Assembly: GCF_035784015.1 (NCBI RefSeq)
Contig: NZ_JALKOW010000003.1
Reading direction: 5' to 3' (one strand)
Source of the DNA: Comamonas sp009360615
Lineage (GTDB): Bacteria > Pseudomonadota > Gammaproteobacteria > Burkholderiales > Burkholderiaceae_C
Length of the DNA stretch: 64,000 nt
Position numbers and translations under genes: made by a program. Shown here one piece after another: positions 26,613 to 34,898 of the stretch. How positions within the stretch are numbered: position 1 is the first letter of the stretch; each line of letters opens with the position of its first letter. The notes below the pieces were generated by a model. The model searched no databases. It was not told where the DNA came from and was given only the letters and a program-made list of their open reading frames with translations.

Positions 26613-27545
26613 TCAGAGCTGCAGACAGATCAGCACCAGTCCCAGCATCATCAATGCCATGCCCAGCTTTTCCGCCCGCGACAGTGTCTCGCTGAACACC
26701 TTGCGCGAGACGATATAGCTGAACATCACCTCCACCATGCCCAGGGTGCGTACGGCGGCCGCCCCCTGCATGGCATAGGCTGTGAACCAGGCCAGCGAGG
26801 CCGCAGCGCCCATGCTGCCGGCCAGCAGCGAGATCCGCCAGGCCTTGAAAATGGGACGCAGACCGTGCTCCTGGGTTCTGGCAATCCAGGCGCTCATGAC
26901 GACGGACTGCATGGTCTGCGCAATCAGCACGCCCCAGGCTCCGGACAGCCAGGGCGAGTGCACGCCCAGTGTCGCGATCTCGACCGCGCCACCGCGAAAG
27001 CCCACCGTGGCCAGCGCAAAGCAGGCACCGCAGATCAGGCCGTAGACCGAGGATTTGCTGGTCCAGGCCGAGAGCGTGAACAGCTGCCCGCGCGGCGGCA
27101 GCGACAGCATCAGCACGCCCACCGTGGCCAGCACCATGGCCAGCAGCGCCAGCCGGGTCGGCAGCTCGTGCAGAAACATGGCGGCAAACAAGGCCACCTG
27201 CAGCACCTCGGTCTTGGACAGCGTGACTGCCACGGCAAAGTTGCGCTCCTTCATGGCCACCAGCAAGGCCGCCGTGGCCGCGACCTGAAAGAAGGCACCG
27301 AGCGCAATCCATCCCAGATAGGCGGCGCTGAACTTCGGCAGTACCTGGGACGGATCGCCCAGCGTGTACAGCGCCAACAGATAGACAGCGGCGAAGGGCA
27401 GGCCGTAGAGAAAACGCACCAGCGTGGCCGCCAGCGTGCCGACCTGCGCCGTCAGCGAGCGCTGGGCCGTATTGCGCACCGTCTGCGCCGCCGCCGCGAA
27501 CAGCACCACGCCCACCCACAAATATTCCGTTCCTATGCCCGACAT
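26613..27545 (-). CDS. EamA/DMT-superfamily transporter
   Basis: 310-residue inner-membrane protein with about 10 hydrophobic segments arranged as two EamA-like halves. Such proteins usually export amino acids or metabolites, but the substrate cannot be read from the sequence. The start was set at ATG 27543-27545 (MSGIGTEYLWVGVVLF); the upstream frame is charged and not membrane-like. It is convergent with the DadA-like gene and divergent from nhaA. Confidence 0.8.
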   Translation of the reverse strand: MSGIGTEYLWVGVVLFAAAAQTVRNTAQRSLTAQVGTLAATLVRFLYGLPFAAVYLLALYTLGDPSQVLPKFSAAYLGWIALGAFFQVAATAALLVAMKERNFAVAVTLSKTEVLQVALFAAMFLHELPTRLALLAMVLATVGVLMLSLPPRGQLFTLSAWTSKSSVYGLICGACFALATVGFRGGAVEIATLGVHSPWLSGAWGVLIAQTMQSVVMSAWIARTQEHGLRPIFKAWRISLLAGSMGAAASLAWFTAYAMQGAAAVRTLGMVEVMFSYIVSRKVFSETLSRAEKLGMALMMLGLVLICLQL

Positions 27546-27728
27546 GACACGCTTTCTTTCTGCTTGGCGCGCCAGCATAGCGCCGGCGGCGGGACGGCGC
27601 TGACGCGATTCGTGCAGTCCACCCACTTGAGCCAAGGCGACGTGAAGCGCGAGAGGCAACCGTCCTGATGGCGAGGTCTAGCTACCGGCAAATAAACCCC
27701 ATATCCTGCCCGTTGAAGCAGCTTTAGC

Positions 27729-27734
27729 TACAAT
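27729..27734 (+). promoter_or_regulatory. Candidate -10 of the nhaA promoter
   Basis: TACAAT lies just upstream of the structured leader, so a start near 27742 would place GGGTGC at the 5' end of the RNA. The -35 (CTGCCC, 27706-27711) is poor. The fit between start site and structure supports it. Confidence 0.4.
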
Positions 27735-27741
27735 TCGACAT

Positions 27742-27877
27742 GGGTGCCCGTCACACAAGGTGGCGATGGCAGGTGAATGTTCACGCGCAGGTCGGGCCGC
27801 CAGCGCACCAGTCGTTTGCAGTGCTGACAGCACCAAGAGGCATGAGCTCGGGTGCAATACGCCTGTCGGCAGACGAC
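27742..27877 (+). promoter_or_regulatory. Structured nhaA leader, candidate cation riboswitch
   Basis: The 351-bp upstream gap has two nested stem domains. Domain 1: GGTGC (27743-27747) pairs with GCACC (27805-27809), TGGCG (27761-27765) with CGCCA (27798-27802), around the palindrome GTGAATGTTCAC (27773-27784). Domain 2: GTCGTTTGC (27811-27819) pairs with GCAGACGAC (27869-27877), with one wobble pair, around hairpin GTGCT-GAC-AGCAC (27821-27833). It ends 19 nt before the nhaA ATG. The nhaA-I motif, a lithium riboswitch class, is reported upstream of nhaA in betaproteobacteria; identity with it is unproven here. Confidence 0.5.
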
Positions 27878-27896
27878 TTCAGACACCTACCGACAC

Positions 27897-29285
27897 ATGG
27901 ACCCACAAACACTTGTGCAGGCCCCTGCGCCTTCTGCATCCCAAAATTCACTCCGCATCCCCGCGCTGCAATCCGCCACCGAGCGCGTGCAGGCGCAGAT
28001 CTCGCACCTGCTGCATATCGAATCGTTTGCCGGCATGGTGCTCATGCTGGCCGCCGCCGCCGCCCTGATCTGGGCCAACTCCGGTGCGGCGCCAGGCTAC
28101 TTTGCACTGTGGCATGCCCCCGTCGCGCTGACGCTGGGCCCGTGGAGCTTCAGCACCGATCTGCATTTCATCGTCAACGACGTGCTGATGACGGTGTTCT
28201 TTCTGGTCGTAGGCATGGAGATCCGTCGCGAGCTTCACAACGGCGCGCTGGCCAGCCTGCGCCAGGCCAGTCTGCCGCTGATCGCAGCCATCGGCGGCGT
28301 GGCCGTGCCCGCGCTCCTGTACATGGCTCTTGCGGGCAATGACAGGACGCTGCTCAACGGCTGGGCGATCCCGACGGCGACCGACATCGCGTTTGCCGTC
28401 GGCGTGCTGGCCTTGCTGGGTCGCAATATTCCCGGAGCGCTGCGCATCTTCCTGCTGGCCCTGGCCATCATCGACGACATCGTGGCCGTGCTCATCATCG
28501 CATTCTTCTACTCGGGCGGGCTGCAGGCCATGGGCTTTGCGGTGGCCGCAGCCGGCGTGTTGCTGGTGCTGCTGTTCAACCGCATGGGCTTTGCCGCTGC
28601 CCCTCTGTATGTGCTGCCCGGAGCCATTCTCTGGTTCGGCCTGCTCAAGACCGGTGCGCACCCCACCCTGGCAGGCGTGGTGCTGGGCCTGATGACACCC
28701 GTGTTTACACGCCCCGCTGCCATGCCATTGCTGATCACGGCGCAGACGGCCATGCGCAAGGCCGGCGAGCAGATGCTCAGCGGCCGGCCCGACCCGCAAC
28801 ACCTGATGCAGGAGCTGCGCACCGCCCAGCTCGCACAGCGCGACCTGCTGCCGCCTGCCCTGCGCCTGCCCATGATTCTTCATCCCTGGGTGGCGTTCTG
28901 CATCATGCCCATCTTTGCGCTGGCCAATGCCGGCGTGCAGTTTTCGGGCATAGACCTGAGCGCTGCGGCACCGCAGACCACCGCCATGGCCGTGCTGGTG
29001 GCACTGGTGCTGGGCAAGCCCACGGGAATCTTCCTCTGCACCTGGCTGGCCGTCAGAAGCGGGCTGTGCAGCCTGCCCGAGGGGCTGAACTGGCGCGGCG
29101 TGCTGCTGGTGGGTCTGCTGGCCGGCATCGGCTTCACCATGTCGATCTTTGTCGGCGGCCTGGCCTTTGCGGATGCCTCCCTCCTGGGTGCGGCCAAGCT
29201 GGGCATTCTGGCCGGCTCGGCCGTCGCCGCCTTGCTGGGACTGGGCTATGGCTTTGCCATGCGCAAGCGCCTGCAGTGCACATAA
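27897..29285 (+). CDS. nhaA: Na+/H+ antiporter NhaA
   Basis: 462-residue inner-membrane antiporter that expels Na+ or Li+ in exchange for protons. Key motifs are IPTATDIAFAVGVL (E. coli Asp133 region), LAIIDDIVAVLIIAFFYS (the Asp163/Asp164 pair) and GIGFTMSIFVGGLAF near the end. It is longer than E. coli NhaA (388) because of a 30-residue N-terminal tail and a cytoplasmic loop with ARKAGEQM-like content around residues 290-320. The start at ATG 27897 (MDPQTLVQ) was preferred to an upstream in-frame codon that would overlap the leader stem. Confidence 0.95.
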   Translation: MDPQTLVQAPAPSASQNSLRIPALQSATERVQAQISHLLHIESFAGMVLMLAAAAALIWANSGAAPGYFALWHAPVALTLGPWSFSTDLHFIVNDVLMTVFFLVVGMEIRRELHNGALASLRQASLPLIAAIGGVAVPALLYMALAGNDRTLLNGWAIPTATDIAFAVGVLALLGRNIPGALRIFLLALAIIDDIVAVLIIAFFYSGGLQAMGFAVAAAGVLLVLLFNRMGFAAAPLYVLPGAILWFGLLKTGAHPTLAGVVLGLMTPVFTRPAAMPLLITAQTAMRKAGEQMLSGRPDPQHLMQELRTAQLAQRDLLPPALRLPMILHPWVAFCIMPIFALANAGVQFSGIDLSAAAPQTTAMAVLVALVLGKPTGIFLCTWLAVRSGLCSLPEGLNWRGVLLVGLLAGIGFTMSIFVGGLAFADASLLGAAKLGILAGSAVAALLGLGYGFAMRKRLQCT

Positions 29286-29344
29286 GCACTTCCCGGTCAC
29301 GATGCCCGACCGGAATCGGGGCTGACAAGCGCCCCTGATCAACA

Positions 29345-29387
29345 AACTGCAGCCGCCAGGCGCGATGAGCGACTGGCGGCTGCAGTT
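29345..29387 (+). terminator. Hairpin after nhaA
   Basis: A perfect 15-bp stem (29345-29359 with 29373-29387; CTGCAGCCGCCAG core) and a 13-nt loop. The following CGTTAGG is not U-rich, so it may act as a transcript-end stabiliser rather than a classical terminator. Confidence 0.5.
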
Positions 29388-29688
29388 CGTTAGGTGACTA
29401 GAATGCCTCCTCGCCCTGGCCCACAGTCCGGACATCGGAATGCCTGTGCCATGAAGGGCGCCGACTGATGCTCCAGACGTTCCAGACCCATAACCAGCGT
29501 GAATCAGCGATGACCCGATGGTCGGCGCTCTCGCCATGCTGCTTCGCGGCACGCTCACGCTCTGCCGACTGCTGAACCGTGGGTCTGCCCGAGCATTCAG
29601 GGCAAGACATCAGGGCAGTCTGAAATCAGGAGCCGCCTTGCAGTTGCAGGCGGGGCACAGCCCATCTATCGCAAGAACATCAAAAGAA
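29388..29688. other. Non-coding interval before the first Sel1 gene
   Basis: I see no supportable gene. An in-frame extension of the Sel1 gene upstream to 29518 exists but lacks signal-peptide character. A hairpin CCGCCT(T)GCA/TGCAGGCGG lies near 29634-29655, just before the Sel1 start. Promoter elements are not recognisable. Confidence 0.4.
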
Positions 29689-30555
29689 ATGCACAAAAAA
29701 ATGGCTCACCTTTACTCCGCTGCCGCATTGTTGCTTGCCAGCACCTTGGCAATGGCTCAGCCAGCGGACCTGCTGCACAAAGCGCAAGCGGGGGATGCAC
29801 AGGCACAGCTGGATCTCGGCCAGATATACGTGGAAGGCCGAGGTGTGGCGCAAAGCGACGAGAGAGCCGCTCATTGGTTTGGTCTTGCGGCAGCACAAGG
29901 CAATGCATTGAGCCAGAGCAATCTCGGCTTGATGTATGACCGGGGCCGTGGCGTGAAGCAAAGCGACCAGGAGGCCGTCAAGTGGTACCGCCTTTCGGCT
30001 GCGCAAGGAGAGGCCAACGGCCAGTTCAATCTGGGCGTGATGTATGACGATGGTCGTGGCGTCGAGCAAAGCGATCAGGAGGCCGTCAAGTGGTATCGGC
30101 TCGCTGCAGCGCAAAACCATCTCGATGCCCAGTACAACCTGGGACTGATGTATGTCAGCGGCCGTGGCGTGGAACAAAGCGATCAGGAGGCCGCCAGATG
30201 GTTTGGCATAACGGCCGCAAAAGGTCATGACTCGGGCCAGGCCAACCTCGCCGTGATGTATGCCGCCGGCCGCGGCGTGCCACTCGACGAAAAGGAAGCA
30301 GCCAGACTGCTGGGCCTGGCCGCAGAACAAGGCAATGCGACGGCCCAGGTCAACCTCGGCACGATGTTCGAGGAAGGGCGTGGCGTCAGACGCAGCCTGT
30401 CTCAGGCCTATTTCTGGTACGCCCTGGCGGCCGCCCAAGGCCTGGAAGACACGGTGTCGCTGCGCGATGCGGCGGCCCGCAAGCTCAAACCCGCAGAACT
30501 AGCTGCACAGGACTCGAGAATCAGCCGCTGGAAACCCAAGCCGCAAATGCACTGA
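29689..30555 (+). CDS. Secreted Sel1-repeat protein (paralogue 1)
   Basis: 288-residue protein with an N-terminal signal peptide (SAAALLLASTLAMAQ, cleavage expected after AMA) and six tandem 36-residue Sel1 repeats (about residues 35-250, pattern GRGVxQSDxEAxxWYxLAAxQG). Sel1 repeats form alpha/alpha solenoids that mediate protein-protein contacts; the partner is unknown. ATG 29689 was chosen because it gives the signal peptide. Repeats 2-4 are almost identical (DRGRGVKQSDQEAVKWYRL, DDGRGVEQSDQEAVKWYRL), which suggests recent repeat expansion. The downstream paralogue begins 43 bp away. Confidence 0.9.
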   Translation: MHKKMAHLYSAAALLLASTLAMAQPADLLHKAQAGDAQAQLDLGQIYVEGRGVAQSDERAAHWFGLAAAQGNALSQSNLGLMYDRGRGVKQSDQEAVKWYRLSAAQGEANGQFNLGVMYDDGRGVEQSDQEAVKWYRLAAAQNHLDAQYNLGLMYVSGRGVEQSDQEAARWFGITAAKGHDSGQANLAVMYAAGRGVPLDEKEAARLLGLAAEQGNATAQVNLGTMFEEGRGVRRSLSQAYFWYALAAAQGLEDTVSLRDAAARKLKPAELAAQDSRISRWKPKPQMH

Positions 30556-30598
30556 ATCTGCACGCTCGAAACCGCAACTCCCCATTGACAAGCAAGCC

Positions 30599-31357
30599 AT
30601 GAAAAAGCCCTTCAGCCGTCTCCTTTGCGCGGCCGCCTTGCTGCTCTGCAGCACTTTGTCCATCGCACAATCGCCCGACCTGCTGCAAGCAGCCGAGGGC
30701 GGCGACGCCCAGTCACAGTTCAAACTCGCAGCCGCCTACCTCACAGGCCGTGGAGCCCTCAAAAACGATGAGGAAGCAGCCAGATGGTTCCTGCTGGCAG
30801 CAAAGCAGGGCCACGCCGAGAGCCAGTCCAATATCGGCCTGATGTACGGCCGCGGGCGCGGCGTTCCGCAAAGCGATGAGGAAGCGGTCAAATGGTATCG
30901 CCTGGCCGCAGAACAAGGCGATGCCGACGGCCTGTTCAACCTCGCGGTGATGTACGACGACGGTCGGGGCGTGGCTGAGAACCAGGAAGAGGCCGTCAGG
31001 CTGTATCGCCTTGCCGTGGCACAAAACCATGTGTCGAGCCAGAGCAATCTCGGATACATGTACGACCATGGCCGTGGCGTGGCGCAAGATAGCCAGGAGG
31101 CCTTCAGGTGGTACATGACTGCGGCAGAACAAGGGGATGCCAACAGCCAGTTCAACGTGGGCTCCATGTATGCCTTGGGACGCGGTGTCAGGCAAAGCTG
31201 GCCTCAGGCCTACTTCTGGGCGTTGTTGGCAGCAAGGGATGGCGAGAAGGATTCGGCCAAGCAGCAGGAAATCATCGCCAAGAAATTGAAGCCGGCGCAA
31301 CGGGCCAAGATCCAGCTGCAGGTGCAGGAATGGAAGCCCAAGACCGGTAACTCCTGA
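30599..31357 (+). CDS. Secreted Sel1-repeat protein (paralogue 2)
   Basis: 252-residue protein with a signal peptide (LLCAAALLLCSTLSIAQ) and five Sel1 repeats (about residues 40-220). It has the same ending architecture as the upstream gene: a last repeat with SWPQAYFWALLAARDG, then a KLKPAQRAKI tail. It is clearly a tandem duplicate, probably co-transcribed with the first gene. Function unknown. An exported scaffold or envelope role is inferred from the signal peptide. Confidence 0.9.
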   Translation: MKKPFSRLLCAAALLLCSTLSIAQSPDLLQAAEGGDAQSQFKLAAAYLTGRGALKNDEEAARWFLLAAKQGHAESQSNIGLMYGRGRGVPQSDEEAVKWYRLAAEQGDADGLFNLAVMYDDGRGVAENQEEAVRLYRLAVAQNHVSSQSNLGYMYDHGRGVAQDSQEAFRWYMTAAEQGDANSQFNVGSMYALGRGVRQSWPQAYFWALLAARDGEKDSAKQQEIIAKKLKPAQRAKIQLQVQEWKPKTGNS

Positions 31358-31412
31358 CCTGCGGGCAGAGGTCGCGACGGCTTGCAGTACAGCAAGCCGC
31401 CGACAACGCAGA

Positions 31413-32609
31413 TCAGATCACTGCAAACGGCTTGGGGTAGGTGCCAGGCAGCAGAATCTCCTTGCCGACCTGGTCGATATGGGTGTGACCGCAGAAGGCC
31501 ATGGTCGTATCCAGCTCCTTGTGGATGATCTGCAGCGCCTTGCTCACGCCGGCCTGGCCATAGGCCCCCAGACCGTAGAGAAAGCTGCGACCGATCATCG
31601 TGCCCTGAGCGCCCAGGGCGCGGGCCTTGAGCACGTCCTGACCACTGCGGATGCCGCCATCCATCCAGACTTCGATGTCCTTGCCTGCGGCCTCTGCAAT
31701 CGAAGGCAGGGCCTCGATCGAGGAAGGCGCGCCGTCGAGCTGCCGGCCGCCATGGTTGCTGACCACCAGTGCATCCGCACCGCTTTGCGCAGCCAAGCGC
31801 GCATCCTCGGCATCCATCACGCCCTTCAGGATGATCTTGCCGCCCCAGAGCTTCTTAATCCATTCCACATCGCTCCAGTTCAGCGTGGGATCGAACTGAT
31901 CTGCCGTCCAGGACGAGAGCGAGGACACATCACCCACGCCATCAACGTGACCGACGATATTGCCGAAGCTGCGGCGCTTCGTGCCCAGCATGCCCAGGCA
32001 CCAGTGTGGTTTGGTCGCCAGATTGATCAGATTGGCCAGTGTGGGCTTGGGCGGGGTGGAGAGGCCGTTCTTGATGTCCTTGTGGCGCTGGCCCAGGATC
32101 TGCAGATCCAGCGTCACCACCAGCGCCGAGCAGTTGGCCGCCTTGGCGCGGTTGATCAGGCGCTCCATGAAGGCCTTGTCGCGCATCACATAGAGCTGGA
32201 ACCAGAACGGATGACGGTCGGTGTGCTCGGCAATGTCCTCCAGCGAGCAGATGCTCATGGTGGACAGCGTGAACGGCACGCCGAAGGCCTTGGCGGCCCG
32301 GGCGCCCAGAATCTCGCCATCGGCATGCTGCATGCCGGTCAGGCCCGTGGGCGCGATCGCCACCGGCATGGCGACCTCCTCGCCGATCATGGTGGTGCGC
32401 GTGCTGCGCCCTTCCATGTTCACTGCCACACGCTGGCGCAGCTTGATTTTCTGGAAATCGTGCTCATTGGCCTGGTAGGTGCCCTGGGTATAGGAGCCCG
32501 AATCAGCGTAGTCATAGAACATGCGCGGCACGCGGCGCTTGGCCACCACGCGCAGGTCTTCGATACAGGTGATTTTGGAGAGATCGCTCACGACTTCTAG
32601 CCTTGTCAT
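31413..32609 (-). CDS. lldD: FMN-dependent L-lactate dehydrogenase (locus 1)
   Basis: 398-residue alpha-hydroxy-acid dehydrogenase that oxidises L-lactate to pyruvate and feeds electrons to quinone. FMN-site motifs include PVAIAPTGLTGM (near residue 85), FQLYVMRDK, LVVTLDLQILGQRHKD and the active-site VSNHGGRQLDGAPSSI, whose His is the catalytic base. MDGGIRSGQDVLKARALGA follows. Its second copy (37348-38484) is only moderately similar, so this is not a recent duplication. It is divergent from the lactate permease at 32790. Confidence 0.92.
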   Translation of the reverse strand: MTRLEVVSDLSKITCIEDLRVVAKRRVPRMFYDYADSGSYTQGTYQANEHDFQKIKLRQRVAVNMEGRSTRTTMIGEEVAMPVAIAPTGLTGMQHADGEILGARAAKAFGVPFTLSTMSICSLEDIAEHTDRHPFWFQLYVMRDKAFMERLINRAKAANCSALVVTLDLQILGQRHKDIKNGLSTPPKPTLANLINLATKPHWCLGMLGTKRRSFGNIVGHVDGVGDVSSLSSWTADQFDPTLNWSDVEWIKKLWGGKIILKGVMDAEDARLAAQSGADALVVSNHGGRQLDGAPSSIEALPSIAEAAGKDIEVWMDGGIRSGQDVLKARALGAQGTMIGRSFLYGLGAYGQAGVSKALQIIHKELDTTMAFCGHTHIDQVGKEILLPGTYPKPFAVI

Positions 32610-32678
32610 TGAAATTGGACCCGATGGTAGTCCCCAACGCCTCCATCGGTGCCGCGCTCTGGTTTGAAGTGATTTATG

Positions 32679-32706
32679 CCGGTGTTGAAATTTTCTTCAC
32701 CACCGG
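32679..32706. promoter_or_regulatory. 28-bp dyad between lldD1 and lldP1
   Basis: A symmetric element centred at 32692.5. CCGGTG (32679-32684) and TGAA (32686-32689) mirror TTCA (32696-32699) and CACCGG (32701-32706), with single mismatches between the blocks. It lies in the divergent promoter region and could be a regulator site. It does not match the LldR sites at 34652 and 34749. A second inverted repeat, CCGATGG/CCATCGG, lies at 32621-32649. Confidence 0.4.
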
Positions 32707-32789
32707 AAAATCAAGGGCTAATGCTAGGTATGCAAGCCAACGTGCACGGCGACCATCCCTGTCATCACAACTGGCAGGAGACAACAGAG

Positions 32790-34448
32790 ATGGTTTGGCA
32801 ACAGGTCTACGACCCCCTATCGAATATGTGGCTGTCCACATTGCTTGCGGCCGTCCCGGTCGTGGTGATGCTGGTGGGCCTGGGCTTTCTGCACATGAAG
32901 GCTCACCTGGCCGCAGGCGCCGGCCTGATTGCGGCGCTGCTGATCGCAGTCTTCGTCTACAACATGCCCGGCGAGATGGCGGGACGTGCCGCCCTGTTCG
33001 GCGGCTTCACCGGCCTGCTGCCCATCGGCTGGATCGTGCTCAACATCATCTTCCTGCACCAGCTGACCGAGCAGAACGGCAGCTTCAAGGTGCTGCAGGA
33101 CTCGCTTTCGGGCATCACCGAGGACCGCCGCATCCAGCTGCTGCTGATCGCCTTCTCCTTCGGTGCCTTTTTTGAAGGCGCCGCCGGCTTCGGGACTCCC
33201 GTGGCCGTGACGGCCGCCATCCTGATCGGGCTGGGCTTTTCGCCGCTGGCGGCATCCGGCCTGTCTCTGATCGCCAACACCGCTCCCGTGGCCTTTGGCG
33301 CCCTGGGCACGCCCGTCATCACGCTGGCCAAGGTCCATGGCTACGATCTGATGGAAGTGACCGCCATGATCGGCCGCCAGCTCCCCTTCTTCTCGGTGCT
33401 GGTGCCGTTCTGGCTGATCTGGGCCTTTGCCGGTCGCAAGGGCATGATGGAGATCTGGCCCGCGATTCTGGTCACCGGCCTGTCGTTTGCGATTCCCCAG
33501 TATCTGGTCTCCAACTTCATCGGCCCGGAGCTGGTGGACATCATCGCGGCCATTGTCTCCATGACCAGCCTGATCCTGTTCCTGCGCGTCTGGCAGCCCA
33601 GGAAGATCTGGACCTCGGCATCGCTGCGCGGCAAGGATGTCAGCGCCTCGGAAGTCAAGCCTCCCCAGCCCGTGACCCAACACAGCAGGAGCGCGCTGAT
33701 CGCGGCCTGGACCCCCTGGATCATTCTTTCGGTGTTTGTCTTCATCTGGGGCCTGCCGCCAGTCAAGGCCTGGCTCAACAGCCTGTTTGCCCCGGCGTTC
33801 CCCATGACGGGTCTGCACAATCTGATCGAAAAAATGCCTCCCGTGGTGCCACAGCCGACCAAGGAAGGCGCGGTCTACACGCTGAACCTGCTGTCGGCCA
33901 CCGGCACCGCCATCCTGCTGTCGGCCATCGTCAGCGCCTTCGTCATGAAGTACAACCCGGTCACCATCGTGCGCACCTTCTTCAAGACCACCTGGCTGGT
34001 GCGCTACTCGCTGCTGACCATCGTGCTGATGCTGGCCCTGGGCACGCTGACGCGCTACTCGGGCACAGACACCACTCTGGGCCTGGCCTTTGCCAACACC
34101 GGCGTGCTCTACCCCTTCTTCGGCACGCTGATGGGCTGGCTGGGCGTGGCGCTCACGGGCTCGGACACGGCCTCCAACGTGCTGTTCGGCGGCATGCAGA
34201 AGGTCGCCGCCGACCAGCTGGGCCTGTCCCCCAACCTCATGGGTGCCGCCAACAGCTCGGGCGGCGTGATGGGCAAGATGATCGATGCGCAATCCATTGT
34301 CGTGGCGTCGACTGCCACACGCTGGTTCAACCGCGAGGGCGATATCCTGCGCTATGTGTTCTTCCACTCGATCGCCCTGGCCTGCCTGATGGGCCTGTTC
34401 GTCACCATGCAGGCCTATGTCTGGCCGTTCAAGCTGATGGTGAACTGA
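32790..34448 (+). CDS. lldP: L-lactate permease (locus 1)
   Basis: 552-residue LctP-family importer (lactate/glycolate:H+ symporter) with about 13 membrane segments. Motifs include AFSFGAFFEGAAGFGTPVAV near residue 120, SLIANTAPVAFGALGTPV and LTGSDTASNVLFGGMQKVAA, with GVMGKMIDAQSIVVA near the end. ATG 32790 was chosen, with GGAG about 10 nt upstream; the longer frame is not membrane-like. It is divergent from lldD1, so transport and oxidation are linked. Confidence 0.93.
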   Translation: MVWQQVYDPLSNMWLSTLLAAVPVVVMLVGLGFLHMKAHLAAGAGLIAALLIAVFVYNMPGEMAGRAALFGGFTGLLPIGWIVLNIIFLHQLTEQNGSFKVLQDSLSGITEDRRIQLLLIAFSFGAFFEGAAGFGTPVAVTAAILIGLGFSPLAASGLSLIANTAPVAFGALGTPVITLAKVHGYDLMEVTAMIGRQLPFFSVLVPFWLIWAFAGRKGMMEIWPAILVTGLSFAIPQYLVSNFIGPELVDIIAAIVSMTSLILFLRVWQPRKIWTSASLRGKDVSASEVKPPQPVTQHSRSALIAAWTPWIILSVFVFIWGLPPVKAWLNSLFAPAFPMTGLHNLIEKMPPVVPQPTKEGAVYTLNLLSATGTAILLSAIVSAFVMKYNPVTIVRTFFKTTWLVRYSLLTIVLMLALGTLTRYSGTDTTLGLAFANTGVLYPFFGTLMGWLGVALTGSDTASNVLFGGMQKVAADQLGLSPNLMGAANSSGGVMGKMIDAQSIVVASTATRWFNREGDILRYVFFHSIALACLMGLFVTMQAYVWPFKLMVN

Positions 34449-34580
34449 GTCCCCGAGCCGCTTCGACGGAGCATCCCGGGGGAATCCGGACAGGCCATCC
34501 AGGCCGCTCGGTATCTCCGGCCCGGGCTGAGGCGATTTCCCGCCTCCCCCTTTCTCAGCCCATCACGTGGGCACCCCAGC

Positions 34581-34612
34581 AGCCGCAGCGCCTTCGGGCC
34601 TGCGGCTTTTTT
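34581..34612 (+). terminator. Terminator after lldP1
   Basis: AGCCGCAG (34581-34588) pairs with CTGCGGCT (34600-34607), with an inner CC(TTCG)GG loop, and T6 follows. It isolates locus 1 from the second lactate operon. Confidence 0.85.
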
Positions 34613-34636
34613 GCGCTCCTTGATAAGGATCGATGG

Positions 34637-34666
34637 AATACCAATTCAAATATTGGTATTACCAAT
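34637..34666. promoter_or_regulatory. Upstream LldR operator O1
   Basis: ATTGGTA-T-TACCAAT (34652-34666) is a perfect 7-1-7 palindrome and matches the LldR/PdhR consensus ATTGGTnnnACCAAT. An extra AATACCAAT half (34637-34645) faces it. It lies upstream of the promoter of the lldP2-lldR-lldD2 operon. Confidence 0.75.
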
Positions 34667-34718
34667 TAATTCCAGGAATCAAGGGAAAACCACTAATTTA
34701 TGAATAAAACCTCATTTC

Positions 34719-34724
34719 TATAAT
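34719..34724 (+). promoter_or_regulatory. Candidate -10 of the lldPRD-type operon
   Basis: A perfect TATAAT with TTTATG 16 bp upstream (34697-34702) as a weak -35. It lies between the two LldR operators, so repressor binding on both sides could loop out the promoter. Confidence 0.55.
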
Positions 34725-34748
34725 CCATCCGACCCGAAACTGTCGCAC

Positions 34749-34763
34749 ATTGGTAATACCAAT
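34749..34763. promoter_or_regulatory. Downstream LldR operator O2
   Basis: ATTGGTA-A-TACCAAT is a perfect 7-1-7 palindrome. Its centre is 97 bp from O1, about nine helical turns. It lies just after the predicted start of transcription and before the operon's first ATG at 34899. Confidence 0.75.
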
Positions 34764-34898
34764 TAGATCGATGGAGCCGAAGCAGATTGCATGTCAGCGT
34801 CCGGCACGGGGCGACACGGTTGTTCAAAGAAATGACGGGGAAGCTTCTGGATGCTCAGGAGGATTGCCCTCCCCGCACCAATCCAGGAGATCACGGCA

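Noticed and set aside
29398..29610. 70-codon minus-strand frame with two cysteines near its start
   Set aside because: No Shine-Dalgarno, no domain, odd composition; lies in the non-coding gap before the Sel1 gene.
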